Of a DNA stretch of 64,000 bases, positions 8,239 to 16,937 are shown piece by piece. The DNA comes from Verrucomicrobiota bacterium. GTDB lineage: Bacteria > Verrucomicrobiota > Verrucomicrobiia > Opitutales > Opitutaceae. The stretch lies in assembly GCA_023416735.1 (NCBI GenBank), contig JAEZGX010000030.1, positions 204,183 through 268,182 on the forward strand, in the 5' to 3' direction. Under the pieces are notes generated by a model. The model did no database searches, was not told the origin of the DNA, and saw nothing but the letters and a program-made list of their open reading frames with translations. Numbering within the stretch: position 1 is the stretch's first letter; every line of letters starts with the position of its first letter. Both the position numbers and the translations under genes were made by a program.

Positions 8239-9404
8239 TGGCCCCCGCATCAGCGAACCATCGGTCCATCGCGATGCTCCCCGGTCCCAGCAATCGGACC
8301 GAATGGGAACGCATCGGCAACGGTCACTTGCGCGCCTTTGTCGCCGAGCTTGTCGCCTTGGATTGGACAGTCACAGGCATCAGTGCCTCGAGCCTCCTCT
8401 CTCCGAGCGACGCAGACAATCTCGCGTCCATCACGCACATCCACTGGACCGAAAGCCTCACGCTTGAGGCCCCACAGCCGCTTTGGGTGAAGGCCCTCAC
8501 GATGATGCAAGCAACGGCGGATCGAACCCGGCCGCATTTTGTTCTGCAGCATTTCGCCCAACGTCATCTCCGCACCATCGCCGCGCGCCGACCTCTCGTT
8601 TATCAGGTCCATGATCTGGATTCCAATTGGCTCGAACCTGCGCGGGCGCATCTTCTCGATCGTGCCTTCAAGCTCGCCTGCCTCCGCGAGGCCCACGCCT
8701 GGGTCATCCATGAGCGCAGCTGTCTCCCACTTCTGGATACGCTCGCCGCTCCCCCCAAGCACGTCGCGGTCTGCCCTCTCGGCGACTACGCGCGTTTTCA
8801 CGGTGAACCAATCCCGCGCATTGAGGCTCGTCGCCGTTTCGGCTGGGCCGAAGACGAAACGGTTTTCCTCTATGCGGGCTACGCCGGTCCTCGTCGCAAT
8901 CCCGCCGCGACCGCCGAGGCGTTCGCGCGACTGAACAACGCCAAGGCGCGCCTCGTCGTCGCGAGTCGCAACGCCTTCCGTTACTTGCGCGCTGACTTGA
9001 GGCGCGTTCATGTCAGAGATGAGTTGCTTGAGAACGAGACCGTTCGTGATCTCTACTGCGCTGCCGACTGGATCGTCATGCCGGGCCGGCAATACCTGAA
9101 CTCCGCCGTAGTGCGCACCGCGCTCAGTTACGGTCGCCCCGTCATCTGCATCGATTTTGGTTCGCAATCCGACATGGCCCGCGACGCGGCACTCTGGCTC
9201 GAGAACGAATCCGCCGACGCACTTTATGCCCAACTCTCGCGCGCCTGCAACATGCGCTCCGAAGAGTATGAAACCTACTCTCGCGAAGCGGTGGCCCGTC
9301 ACGTTGAGCGCTCTTGGGAGAACTCGTCTCGTTCCTATGTCGAGTTGTTGGATCGGCTCCGCGGGCAGGCCGCAAATGCGCCACGGACTTCCGTTGCTCC
9401 ATGA
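8238..9404 (+). CDS. Glycosyltransferase (GT4-like, GT-B fold)
   Basis: 388 residues, with the start in a TGATG overlap with the previous gene. No signal peptide or membrane span. The C-terminal half reads as a GT-B nucleotide-binding domain: ETVFLYAGYAGPRRNPAAT, then DLYCAADWIVMPGRQYLNSAVVRTALSYGRPVI. The usual E-x7-E is degenerate, with G-R-Q replacing the first Glu region, so activity or donor may differ from standard GT4 enzymes. The N-terminal half holds YQVHDLDSNW. Donor and linkage cannot be assigned. Its stop overlaps an ATG at 9401 that opens a 16-codon frame. Confidence 0.75.
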   Translation: MAPASANHRSIAMLPGPSNRTEWERIGNGHLRAFVAELVALDWTVTGISASSLLSPSDADNLASITHIHWTESLTLEAPQPLWVKALTMMQATADRTRPHFVLQHFAQRHLRTIAARRPLVYQVHDLDSNWLEPARAHLLDRAFKLACLREAHAWVIHERSCLPLLDTLAAPPKHVAVCPLGDYARFHGEPIPRIEARRRFGWAEDETVFLYAGYAGPRRNPAATAEAFARLNNAKARLVVASRNAFRYLRADLRRVHVRDELLENETVRDLYCAADWIVMPGRQYLNSAVVRTALSYGRPVICIDFGSQSDMARDAALWLENESADALYAQLSRACNMRSEEYETYSREAVARHVERSWENSSRSYVELLDRLRGQAANAPRTSVAP

Positions 9405-9447
9405 TCCCAACCGACGCGCCCTACTTCGTGAAGTCACCTTCACACCG

Positions 9448-10297
9448 ATGAACCCGCCCCCTCCCGCGCCTTCGGTCCTCTTCGATTGGGACCTCGGTGA
9501 GTTCGATCGCTTGGTGGAAAACTGCGCGTTCGACGATTCACTACAACTCATCCTGCCGCACCTCACTCCATCTGGAAAAGTGCTCGAAGCAGGCTGCGGC
9601 CCCGGCCATGTGGTCGCCTATCTACTCGCTCGCGGGTTCGACGTTGAAGGTGTCGAGCTCAACGCCCCGGTAGTCGCCGAGATGGCCCGACTCAGACCCG
9701 CTCTTCCGTTGCGGGTCTCCGATGTTTCCAACCTCGACCGTCCCGACGGCTTCTATCAGGCGGTGCTTTCATTTGGCGTAATCGAACATTTCAAAGGCGG
9801 CCCTTCGGCGGTTCTGCGGGAGCACCACCGCATTCTCACCCCCGGTGGCATCGCCATGTTTTCCGTTCCCTCGCTCACCGTCGTGCGCCGAATCAAACGC
9901 GTGTGGTATTTCGCGAGCGCGCCATTTCGACCCAGCCTCAATCCGTTTTTGCGGCGCCTGACCGGCCGCCCCCCCCGTGCGGCTCAATCGACGCGGTCGC
10001 GACGGCTTCCTATTCGAGGTGAATCCTCCTCGAGGAGAATTCTTCGAATATCATTTCCGCCCGCACGAAGTCGAAAGTCTGATACGTGACGCCGGATTCG
10101 AGATCCTTGAAAGTCGCCCCACCCACCAAGCGGTCGGCTTGTGGTGCGACTTTGGTGATTGGGCCGCTCGCAATGATCGGCGCCGCTTCGAGCCCACCCG
10201 CGTGGGACATTTCCTGCACCGGCTGCTGAGCTTGCGCCCATTCTGGCACAATCACATGCACACCATCATCGCGCGAAAACCCGCTCATCTCCGATGA
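9448..10297 (+). pseudogene. Class I SAM-dependent methyltransferase, frameshifted at a C8 tract
   Basis: The N-terminal frame (9448-10089) has SAM motif I as VLEAGCGPGHVVAYLL, then FGVIEHF and HRILTPGGIAMFSVPS, as in Methyltransf_11-type enzymes. At the run of eight C (9969-9976) the coding frame moves by one base: the continuation FLFEVNPPRGEFFEYHFRPHEVESLIRDAGF is in the next frame and runs to the stop at 10295-10297. Deleting one C restores one protein of about 282 residues. As read, the product ends at 10089 with about 40 out-of-frame residues. The cause may be a sequencing error, a true mutation or slippage-based phase variation. The intact 3' end overlaps the next gene (ATGA), so the gene appears recently functional. 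Confidence 0.8.
9969..9976 (+). repeat. Poly-C tract (8 C) at the frameshift
   Basis: Eight consecutive C inside a methyltransferase gene. Seven would keep the reading frame open through to 10297, while eight break it. Confidence 0.9.
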
Positions 10298-11208
10298 TCA
10301 TCACCCGTCTCCAGGGCGGCCTCGGCAATCAGATGTTTCAATACGCCGCCGGCCTCGCGCTGGCGGAACGCCGCCGCACCGTGCTCAAGCTCGATGTGTC
10401 GTGGTTCCGTGAATACCTCGAGTTCGAGGCTCACAACCGCTACGCGCTCTCCTGCTTCAACATCACCGAGCAGTTCGCCACCCAGGAGGAAATCGACCGC
10501 GTCGCCGGCGTGAACCTCACCCGTGCCGAACGCTGGTCCATCGCGCTCGCCGAACGCCTCCACTTCTATCGCTACGCCCGGCGCCACGCGGGCTCTTCCC
10601 ACATCCTTTACGAGACGGCCGAGAAGTCTTCGGACCGTTTCATGGACGCGCCTGATCCGACTTATCTCTACGGAATGTGGCAGAGCGAACGGTTCTTCGC
10701 TCCTAGCGCGAATCTGCTCCGCCTCCACTTCAGCTTCCGCTATCCTCCGCAGTCGTCCGTTTCAGCGATGGCAGAGCAGATCCGCTCCAACGGCCCGTCG
10801 GTTGCCGTGCACTTCCGCCGCGGGGACTACGTGCGCAACGCCACTTTCAACCAGGAACTGGGCGTCTTGTCCTTGGATTACTACGACCGCGCGCTCGCGC
10901 TCGTTCGCCAACAGCACCCCGACGCGACTCTCTACATATTCTCCGACGACATCGACACGATCGAACGGGAGTTTCGTCCGCCCGGCCCGCATGTCTTCGT
11001 GCGCGCCACCCAGCCCTGGCACGCTTTCGACAAGATCCGCCTGATCAGCCAGTGCGATCACGCCGTGATCTCCAACAGCACGTTCGCGTGGTGGGGTGCC
11101 TGGTTGAACCCGTCGGCCACGAAACTCGTGATCGCGCCAAAGAACTGGCGCCGTCACGATCCGGAGGGCTGGCGCGAAACCATTCCTTCCACTTGGACAG
11201 TGCTTTGA
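10294..11208 (+). CDS. Alpha-1,2-fucosyltransferase-like glycosyltransferase (GT11)
   Basis: 304 residues. It begins MIITRLQGGLGNQMFQYAAG, the GT11 N-terminal signature, and carries HFRRGDY near 172-179, the GDP-fucose-binding motif of alpha-1,2/alpha-1,6 fucosyltransferases. ISNSTFAWWGAWL near the C-terminus is the third conserved GT11 block. In known systems it adds fucose, or a similar GDP-sugar residue, to galactose. The start overlaps the frameshifted methyltransferase stop (ATGA at 10294-10297). No GDP-fucose synthesis genes are in the window. Confidence 0.92.
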   Translation: MIITRLQGGLGNQMFQYAAGLALAERRRTVLKLDVSWFREYLEFEAHNRYALSCFNITEQFATQEEIDRVAGVNLTRAERWSIALAERLHFYRYARRHAGSSHILYETAEKSSDRFMDAPDPTYLYGMWQSERFFAPSANLLRLHFSFRYPPQSSVSAMAEQIRSNGPSVAVHFRRGDYVRNATFNQELGVLSLDYYDRALALVRQQHPDATLYIFSDDIDTIEREFRPPGPHVFVRATQPWHAFDKIRLISQCDHAVISNSTFAWWGAWLNPSATKLVIAPKNWRRHDPEGWRETIPSTWTVL

Positions 11209-11221
11209 TCATCCCCGCTTC

Positions 11222-11947
11222 GTGAAGAAAATCATTCAACGGCTCTTCCGCGCTGCCGGCTTGCAGCTAATCCGGTCCAATCACCCCGGTGCGCGTTATC
11301 TCAATTACGTTCCTGGGAGCCCGTTCGACACGGTGATCCTTCGAATCTTTCCCGATCTGCATGGAGTCTCGTTTCTGCAAATCGGCGCAAACGACGGCAT
11401 GCGCAACGACCCGCTTTATCGCTGGATTCGCGACTGCGCCTGGACCGGCTGCCTCGTGGAGCCGATGCCCGATTTCGCGACCAAACTCAGGTCCCTCCAC
11501 GCCGCTCGGCCGCACCTGCAGATCGTCGAGGCCGCCGTCGCTCTCCAGCCGGGCGAAAGCCTGCTCTATCGTATCGATCCGACGTTGCAGAATCTTCCCG
11601 TGTGGGCCAACGGGCTCGCAACGCTGGATCGCGCGCGCGCCCTTGAGGCTGCCCGCTCCCTCGGCCTCGATGAGAACGCGCTGGTCACACAATCGATCTC
11701 GCTCATCACTCCGCCCGACCTGCTGCAGCGCGCCGCTCATCCGTCGATTGTGGTGATCGACACGGAGGGCCTCGATATCCAACTCGCCAGCGCGCTGCTC
11801 GATGCCGGCTGCCAACCGAAGGTGCTTCACTTCGAGCACGCTTGTGTGCCGGCAGCAGAGTGGTGGTCGTTCCTCGCCCGCCTCCGAAATCTCGGCTACG
11901 AATTCATCACGTCAGGTCCCGACACCACGGCGTTTAAACCCTCGTGA
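11222..11947 (+). CDS. FkbM family methyltransferase
   Basis: 241 residues with a GTG start 13 bp after the GT11 stop. The SAM motif SFLQIGANDGM is at 50-60 and the FkbM signature VVIDTEGLDI follows at about 180. It is shorter than the 7333 enzyme and only distantly similar to it, so the locus has at least two separate FkbM-type sugar or polyol O-methyltransferases. The N-terminal ~45 residues (KKIIQRLFRAAGLQLIR) are basic and amphipathic and may touch the membrane. Its stop overlaps the next start (GTGA at 11944). Confidence 0.85.
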   Translation: MKKIIQRLFRAAGLQLIRSNHPGARYLNYVPGSPFDTVILRIFPDLHGVSFLQIGANDGMRNDPLYRWIRDCAWTGCLVEPMPDFATKLRSLHAARPHLQIVEAAVALQPGESLLYRIDPTLQNLPVWANGLATLDRARALEAARSLGLDENALVTQSISLITPPDLLQRAAHPSIVVIDTEGLDIQLASALLDAGCQPKVLHFEHACVPAAEWWSFLARLRNLGYEFITSGPDTTAFKPS

Positions 11948-13128
11948 CCACCACCGCGTCGAACACGCCACGAAGCGCTGTCTTCTACTCTACCGTGCGC
12001 AACTGGGGTTGGGGTGCACCCGACTACGTGTGGCCGATCGCCGCAGCCAAGCTGGCTGATCGTGGAGTGCCAGTCCTGGCCGTCGGTCGCCCCCAGATCC
12101 TCGATCTTCCGCAGATCCGCGACCTCGCGCATAGGGGGATCAAAATTTTCACCCAACCTCCGCTCGTGTATCGACGAGGACGCATTTCCGACCTCAAAGC
12201 GCTCTGGCTCCGCTTAAGTTCATCCAGCCGCGCGCTTCGCCACGCCCTCCGCCACGCCCCTGCTCCGCACTACTTCATCGAACAATCCGGATCCTATGAC
12301 TTCCTCGACGAACCGGTGTTGATGGACCTCATCGATTCCACCCGCGCCACCTACGATGTCGTCTTTCGTTCCAATCAGCACGGCGCGCCCATGGCCGAGG
12401 AGCGTCGGCAGCTCGCGACCCGCTTTCTCCAGGGCGCGAATCGGACTGTGTTCAACTCCCGCTGGACACGCGAGATCACCGAACTGCAGTTGCTTCACCG
12501 TTTCACCAACGCCACCTACATCCAGCACCTCGTTCGCTTCCCCTACGAGTCGCCTCTTCCCTGGCCGGCCGACCAGCCACTCCGTCTCGCATCCGTCAGC
12601 CGGCTCGACTGCCACCATAAGGGCCTCGACGTCCTGCTTCAATCGCTTGCCCTGCTCCCTTCGTCCATTCCTGCGTGGACCCTCGATTTCTACGGGAGCG
12701 GGCCCGACGAATCTTACCTTCGCCAACTTACGACTCTCCTTCGGCTCGACGATCGCGTTCGGTTTAACGGTGCAGCGGAAGACATTCGCAGCGTATGGAG
12801 TCGCTGCCACATGCTCATTCTCGTTTCGCGATACGAAGGTCTCGCCGTCTCGATGCTCGAAGCCATGGCCTGCGGACGTCCCGTCCTGCGCACACCCTAC
12901 GGTGGATGCGCCGAATGGATCGTGCCCCACGAAACCGGTTTCGTTTGCCCCGCCGCCGAACCGCAACTCATCGCGCAGTCTCTCACGCAGGCGATGCAGG
13001 CCTCGCCTCAATGGGCCTCGATGGGCCTCGCGGCACACGCTCGAATTCGTGCGAAACTGAAGCCCGATCCCGCCTCGGTCTTTCTCGAGCCGTTTGACCT
13101 CCCGTCTGTGCCACCGGCGAACTCATAG
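11944..13128 (+). CDS. GT4 family glycosyltransferase
   Basis: 394 residues, with GTG start in a GTGA overlap. A GT-B enzyme: the C-terminal half has LRLASVSRLDCHHKGLDVLL (donor-domain entry), LDFYGSGPDE, and the E-x7-E motif in EGLAVSMLEAMACGRPVL near 298-315, followed by GGCAEWIVPHETGF. All are diagnostic for retaining GT4 enzymes. There is no signal peptide, so it acts on the cytoplasmic face on lipid-linked intermediates. The donor sugar is not deducible. Confidence 0.9.
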   Translation: MTTTASNTPRSAVFYSTVRNWGWGAPDYVWPIAAAKLADRGVPVLAVGRPQILDLPQIRDLAHRGIKIFTQPPLVYRRGRISDLKALWLRLSSSSRALRHALRHAPAPHYFIEQSGSYDFLDEPVLMDLIDSTRATYDVVFRSNQHGAPMAEERRQLATRFLQGANRTVFNSRWTREITELQLLHRFTNATYIQHLVRFPYESPLPWPADQPLRLASVSRLDCHHKGLDVLLQSLALLPSSIPAWTLDFYGSGPDESYLRQLTTLLRLDDRVRFNGAAEDIRSVWSRCHMLILVSRYEGLAVSMLEAMACGRPVLRTPYGGCAEWIVPHETGFVCPAAEPQLIAQSLTQAMQASPQWASMGLAAHARIRAKLKPDPASVFLEPFDLPSVPPANS

Positions 13129-13154
13129 CCGAACTCCCGTTTTCCGCTTCACCT

Positions 13155-13706
13155 GTGAGTGCCATTTCTCTGTTTTTCGTCACCCTTCGGTATCACCGAC
13201 ACCGGCTGCGCGGTGTCCAATTCTTGGGAACCTGCCGCATCGCCCCACGCGTCGATCTCCGTCCAGGCATCCGTAACGGAGCGAAAGGCCGAATCCAAAT
13301 CGGTCTCGATTGCGAACTCGATTCCGGAGCTCTCCTCGATGCTTGGGGCGGGGAAATCACCCTCGGCCACCACACCTTCGTGGGCCCCTACACTGTAATC
13401 TACGGACACGGCGGTGTAACCATTGGCGACAATACTCTGATCTCCATGCACAGCCGCATCGTGTCGTCGAACCACGCTATCCCCCCGCTCAGCACCGACG
13501 TCCGCTCTCAACCCGACGTGCTCCTGCCCACGCGCATCGGCCGCGATGTCTGGCTAGGCGCGGGAGTGACGGTCCTGGGCGGCGTCACCATCGGCGACGG
13601 CTGCATTGTCGGCGCGGGTGCGGTCGTTTCCAAGGACCTGCCCGCCGGCGCTATTGCTTTGGGCGTTCCCGCCGTGGTGAGAGCTTTTAGGAAAAGCGCG
13701 CAATAA
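13155..13706 (+). CDS. Hexapeptide-repeat acyltransferase (LbH/maltose O-acetyltransferase-like)
   Basis: 183 residues with a GTG start. The repeat pattern ITLGHHTFVGPYTVIYGHGGVTIG, then IGRDVWLGAGVTVLGGVTIG and GCIVGAGAVVSKDLP, is the left-handed beta-helix of xenobiotic/maltose acetyltransferases. The catalytic-type His is in SSNHAIP. The first ~60 residues (FFVTLRYHRHRLRGVQFLG) resemble the N-terminus of WcaB/VatD-like sugar acetyltransferases. It likely O-acetylates a glycan residue using acetyl-CoA. It sits between two glycosyltransferases, and its TAA overlaps the next ATG (TAATG). Confidence 0.88.
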   Translation: MSAISLFFVTLRYHRHRLRGVQFLGTCRIAPRVDLRPGIRNGAKGRIQIGLDCELDSGALLDAWGGEITLGHHTFVGPYTVIYGHGGVTIGDNTLISMHSRIVSSNHAIPPLSTDVRSQPDVLLPTRIGRDVWLGAGVTVLGGVTIGDGCIVGAGAVVSKDLPAGAIALGVPAVVRAFRKSAQ

Positions 13707-14653
13707 TGCCGATCCTTTCGGTCATCATCCCGACCCATAATCCGGACCCCGGTCGGCTCACCCGTGCGCTCGATGCGCTTCGCGCCCAATCGCTGCCCTC
13801 CGAGTCCTGGGAATTGTTGATTGTCGACAACGTCTCAACCCCAGCCCTTTCCGTCGATCTTCCCTTCTCCGCCCTCCACTTCTCGATCGTTCGCGCCACA
13901 CCCATGGGACTCACCATTGCGCGACGCACCGGAATCCTCGCCAGCAGGGGCGATTACCTCGTCTTCGTCGACGACGACAACGTTCTCGCTCCCGACTATC
14001 TCGCGCGCGTGCTCGCCCATTTCGAAGCCAACCCTCAACTCGGCGCGATCGGAGGAAAAAGTCTTCCCGACTTCGAACACTCTCCGCCAGCGTGGTGGCA
14101 ACCCGAGTTCAACCGCTTGATCGCCTGCCGCGATCTCGGTGACGAGCCCCAAATCGCCTCCGATCAACGCCACTCGCACGCCGGCCGGCGCCTTTACCCT
14201 CATTGTGCGCCAATCGGCGCCGGCATGGCGCTTCGTCGCGAAGCGGTGCAAGCCTGGCTCGACGCGGCACCCTCGCCCCTCACCGACCGCCGCGGCAAGG
14301 AACTGACTTCAGGCGGCGACAACGATATCGTCCTCACCGTTCTCCGCGCCGGCTGGCAGGTCGGCTACTTTCCCGATCTGGTGCTCACGCACGTGATCCC
14401 CGCAGCTCGCATCCAGCCCCGTTATCTCGCACGTCTCAACCGCGCCGTCGCAAAATCCTGGATACACGTCCTCCGCCACCACGATGCCGATCCCTGGCCG
14501 GCCGTCGCGCCTTGGACGCTCCTCCTCCGGCAAGCGAAAGCCTGGTTTGCCTATCGTGCGTGGGCGAGCCCGGCGCATTACATCCGCTGGCGGGGAGCCT
14601 GCGGACATTTCGAAGGCCGCACCCCCGCTTCCAGCGCATTCCGCGCATCCTGA
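13706..14653 (+). CDS. GT2 family glycosyltransferase
   Basis: 315 residues. It opens with LSVIIPTHNPDPGRL, the GT-A entry strand of GT2 enzymes, has LLIVDNVSTP and the metal-binding DDD in YLVFVDDDNVLAP near 90. The block SGGDNDIVLTVLRAGWQVGYFPDL (read in pieces) matches the usual ED-type acceptor region, with D-N-D here. No transmembrane helices. It would transfer an NDP-sugar on the cytoplasmic face. Confidence 0.9.
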   Translation: MPILSVIIPTHNPDPGRLTRALDALRAQSLPSESWELLIVDNVSTPALSVDLPFSALHFSIVRATPMGLTIARRTGILASRGDYLVFVDDDNVLAPDYLARVLAHFEANPQLGAIGGKSLPDFEHSPPAWWQPEFNRLIACRDLGDEPQIASDQRHSHAGRRLYPHCAPIGAGMALRREAVQAWLDAAPSPLTDRRGKELTSGGDNDIVLTVLRAGWQVGYFPDLVLTHVIPAARIQPRYLARLNRAVAKSWIHVLRHHDADPWPAVAPWTLLLRQAKAWFAYRAWASPAHYIRWRGACGHFEGRTPASSAFRAS

Positions 14654-14675
14654 CGGCTTTCGTCGCTCTCCACGG

Positions 14676-15623
14676 ATGTCTTTTGCCGGCCGAACCCTTT
14701 ACCGCCTCTGGCACGCTCCTGTCGGCAGAGCCCGTGCGTTGTTCGAGACCGGATGGGCGGAGTCGTTCCGAACCGCCGCCGGCCGCCGAGCCATGGAAAA
14801 AGCGGCGTATCGTCTGCCCCCGCTCCCTGAACTTCCCGGCGCAACTCTCGAGCTCCATCTCCTGACCGGCCGGCGCTTCTGGTATCAAACGGCATTCTGC
14901 CTCTGGACCTTCGCCCATCGCGCCGGCCAGCCAATCGCTCCCGTTCTCTACGACGATGGCACCCTCGATGAAGCCGTTCTCTCTCCCCTTCGTCGCCTTT
15001 TCCCCACGCTTCGCTGCGTCTCACAATTGGAAACAATTGCCACACTCGACCTGCTTTTGCCCGCCAGCCGCTTCCCCGTTCTCCGCGAGCGCTGGGAAAA
15101 CTATCCCAACATTCGGAAACTGATCGATGTGCATCTCGGTTCGAAGGGATGGAAGCTGGTGATCGATTCGGACCTCCTGTTTTTCCGCTCTCCCACCTTC
15201 CTGCTGAACTGGCTCGCCGCGCCCTCCCAGCCTCTCCACGCCCTCGATTGCACCGAGTCCTATGGTTACTCCCGCGAATTGATGGAGGAACTGGCGGGAG
15301 CCCCGATCCCGCCGCTTGTGAACGTCGGACTATGCGGTTTGCGAAGCGACACGCTCGACTGGACCGAACTCGAATCGTGGTGCGAGACCCTCATCCGACG
15401 CGAACGCACACACTATTTCCTCGAACAGGCACTCGTCGCGATGCTCATGGCCCGCACACCGCAGCGTGCCGTCGCACCGGCGGCGGACTACGTCACGTTC
15501 CCATCGCACTCGGAAGCGACCGCTCCCGCCGCAGTCATGCACCATTACGTCAGCACCTCGAAAACGTGGTATTTCCGCCACAATTGGCGTCGGGTGTTGC
15601 CCACATCAAGATCGTGCCAATGA
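14676..15623 (+). CDS. Putative GT-A type glycosyltransferase, family not recognised
   Basis: 315 residues. WKLVIDSDLLFFRSP near 160-175 contains a DSD that looks like the metal/nucleotide DxD of GT-A enzymes, preceded by VLYDDGTLDEAV. VNVGLCGLRSD and HYFLEQALVAMLMA follow, the latter resembling the acceptor-side helix of GT8-like or nucleotide-diphospho-sugar transferases. The ATG at 14676 is chosen as the first Met of the coding-like region; upstream codons overlap the previous gene's 3' end. Its stop overlaps the next ATG (ATGA at 15620-15623). No family name can be given with confidence. Confidence 0.65.
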   Translation: MSFAGRTLYRLWHAPVGRARALFETGWAESFRTAAGRRAMEKAAYRLPPLPELPGATLELHLLTGRRFWYQTAFCLWTFAHRAGQPIAPVLYDDGTLDEAVLSPLRRLFPTLRCVSQLETIATLDLLLPASRFPVLRERWENYPNIRKLIDVHLGSKGWKLVIDSDLLFFRSPTFLLNWLAAPSQPLHALDCTESYGYSRELMEELAGAPIPPLVNVGLCGLRSDTLDWTELESWCETLIRRERTHYFLEQALVAMLMARTPQRAVAPAADYVTFPSHSEATAPAAVMHHYVSTSKTWYFRHNWRRVLPTSRSCQ

Positions 15624-16837
15624 ACACGGAAAACACACCCCTCCCGCGCTTGGCGTATGTAGGCGAGGTGCCCGTGCGAAACATCTCCGCAGGGCCCGCA
15701 CTACTCTATCGATTACTCGAAACCTATCCCCAGGATCGCCTGCTGCTCCTGGAGTCCGACCACAATCGTCGAAACCTCGCGGTCGAACTACCCAACGTCT
15801 GCACCGTCCCTTTCCACCTGCTTTCCCAGCGATGGGCGCGAACCCGCTTCGCTCAATACGTCGGAGCTTGGATTTACCTTAACGCAGGGCGGCGCGGACG
15901 TGGACTTGCTTCCACACTGCGAGCATTCGGTGCCGAGGCGATCCTGACAGTCACCCACGGATACGGGCCCCTCGCGGCTGCAGCGGCCGCGCGATTCCTC
16001 CGCCTCCCCCTTCACATCATAGCGCACGACGACTGGCTTGGGACCATAATGCTTCATCCGCAACTGCGCCACTTGGCTGAACGCGATTTCGGGAATATCT
16101 ATCGCAGTGCGGCCAGCCGCATGCCGGTTTCTCCCGATATGAACGACTACTACCACCGTCGCTACGGTGCCGCGGGACGAATCATCTATCCTTCGCGCCC
16201 GCGAAATCACGTTCGCTTATCCTCTCCGCCTTTTCGAGTGCCGCCACAACCAGGATTTACCTTCGCTTATGCCGGGTCAGCCGCATCAAGCGGGCAGCGA
16301 CGCGCGCTTGCGGTTTTCGCAAATGCTATCGCGTCCTGCGGCTCCAAGCTCCGTATTTATCAAAACCTGACACTGCAGTCGCTTCGTGAAGTCGGCCTGA
16401 CGGCCGACAATGCCGAGATCGCTGCTTTCCGGCCGGTGTCCGAGTTGCATGAAGACCTTATCAACTCCGTTGACGCTTTGTATCTGCCGATGAGTTTCGC
16501 CCCCGAAGATCGTGCAAACGTCGAGCTCTGCTTTCCCAGCAAATTGGCAGACTACACCGTTGCGGGCCTCCCAATTCTCGTTCGCGCTCCCCAGTATGGA
16601 ACCGCCGCTCAGTGGGCTCGGGAAAACCCGTCCGCAGCTGCATTGATCACGGACGAGCATCCGAGAGCCATTCAGCAGATCGTTGCAAAACTGATCTCCG
16701 ACACCCCCTATCGGCACGCTCTTGCGAGGGAGGCTCTCCGCATCGGGAAATCGATGTTCGACCACACCGTGGTCACTTCAGCATTTCATGCCGAACTATG
16801 TTCCTTCGCTTCGGCGAGCGCGCGACAGAAAAGCTAG
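15620..16837 (+). CDS. Putative glycosyltransferase (GT-B-like)
   Basis: 405 residues. RLAYVGEVPVRNISAGPALLYRLL is a typical GT-B N-terminal strand-helix. A second domain begins at FTFAYAGSAASSGQRRAL, followed by LYLPMSFAPEDRANVELCFPSKLADYTVAGLPILVRAP, which parallels the GT4 donor region (acidic residue, then PSKL and a G-P-L loop). Codon use is less G/C-biased than the neighbours, with more A/T-ending codons, suggesting a more recent origin. About 100 bases without a gene separate it from the next GT2 gene. Confidence 0.72.
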   Translation: MNTENTPLPRLAYVGEVPVRNISAGPALLYRLLETYPQDRLLLLESDHNRRNLAVELPNVCTVPFHLLSQRWARTRFAQYVGAWIYLNAGRRGRGLASTLRAFGAEAILTVTHGYGPLAAAAAARFLRLPLHIIAHDDWLGTIMLHPQLRHLAERDFGNIYRSAASRMPVSPDMNDYYHRRYGAAGRIIYPSRPRNHVRLSSPPFRVPPQPGFTFAYAGSAASSGQRRALAVFANAIASCGSKLRIYQNLTLQSLREVGLTADNAEIAAFRPVSELHEDLINSVDALYLPMSFAPEDRANVELCFPSKLADYTVAGLPILVRAPQYGTAAQWARENPSAAALITDEHPRAIQQIVAKLISDTPYRHALAREALRIGKSMFDHTVVTSAFHAELCSFASASARQKS

Positions 16838-16937
16838 TCAACTCGTGTGGCCAAATCCTGCTGTGCCACCCGGTCAGCACGTGCCACGATCCAACTAATG
16901 TCGTCCCAACAACGCCCCTGTCCACGCGATCTCACTC

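Noticed and set aside
8250..9566. 438-codon minus-strand frame across a glycosyltransferase and a methyltransferase
   Set aside because: Antisense shadow; it would cross two good plus-strand genes and shows no family signature.
16838..16937. Possible promoter or small gene in the ~100-bp gap inside the locus
   Set aside because: No -35/-10 pair, palindrome or coding pattern seen; perhaps the decayed end of the 15620 gene.
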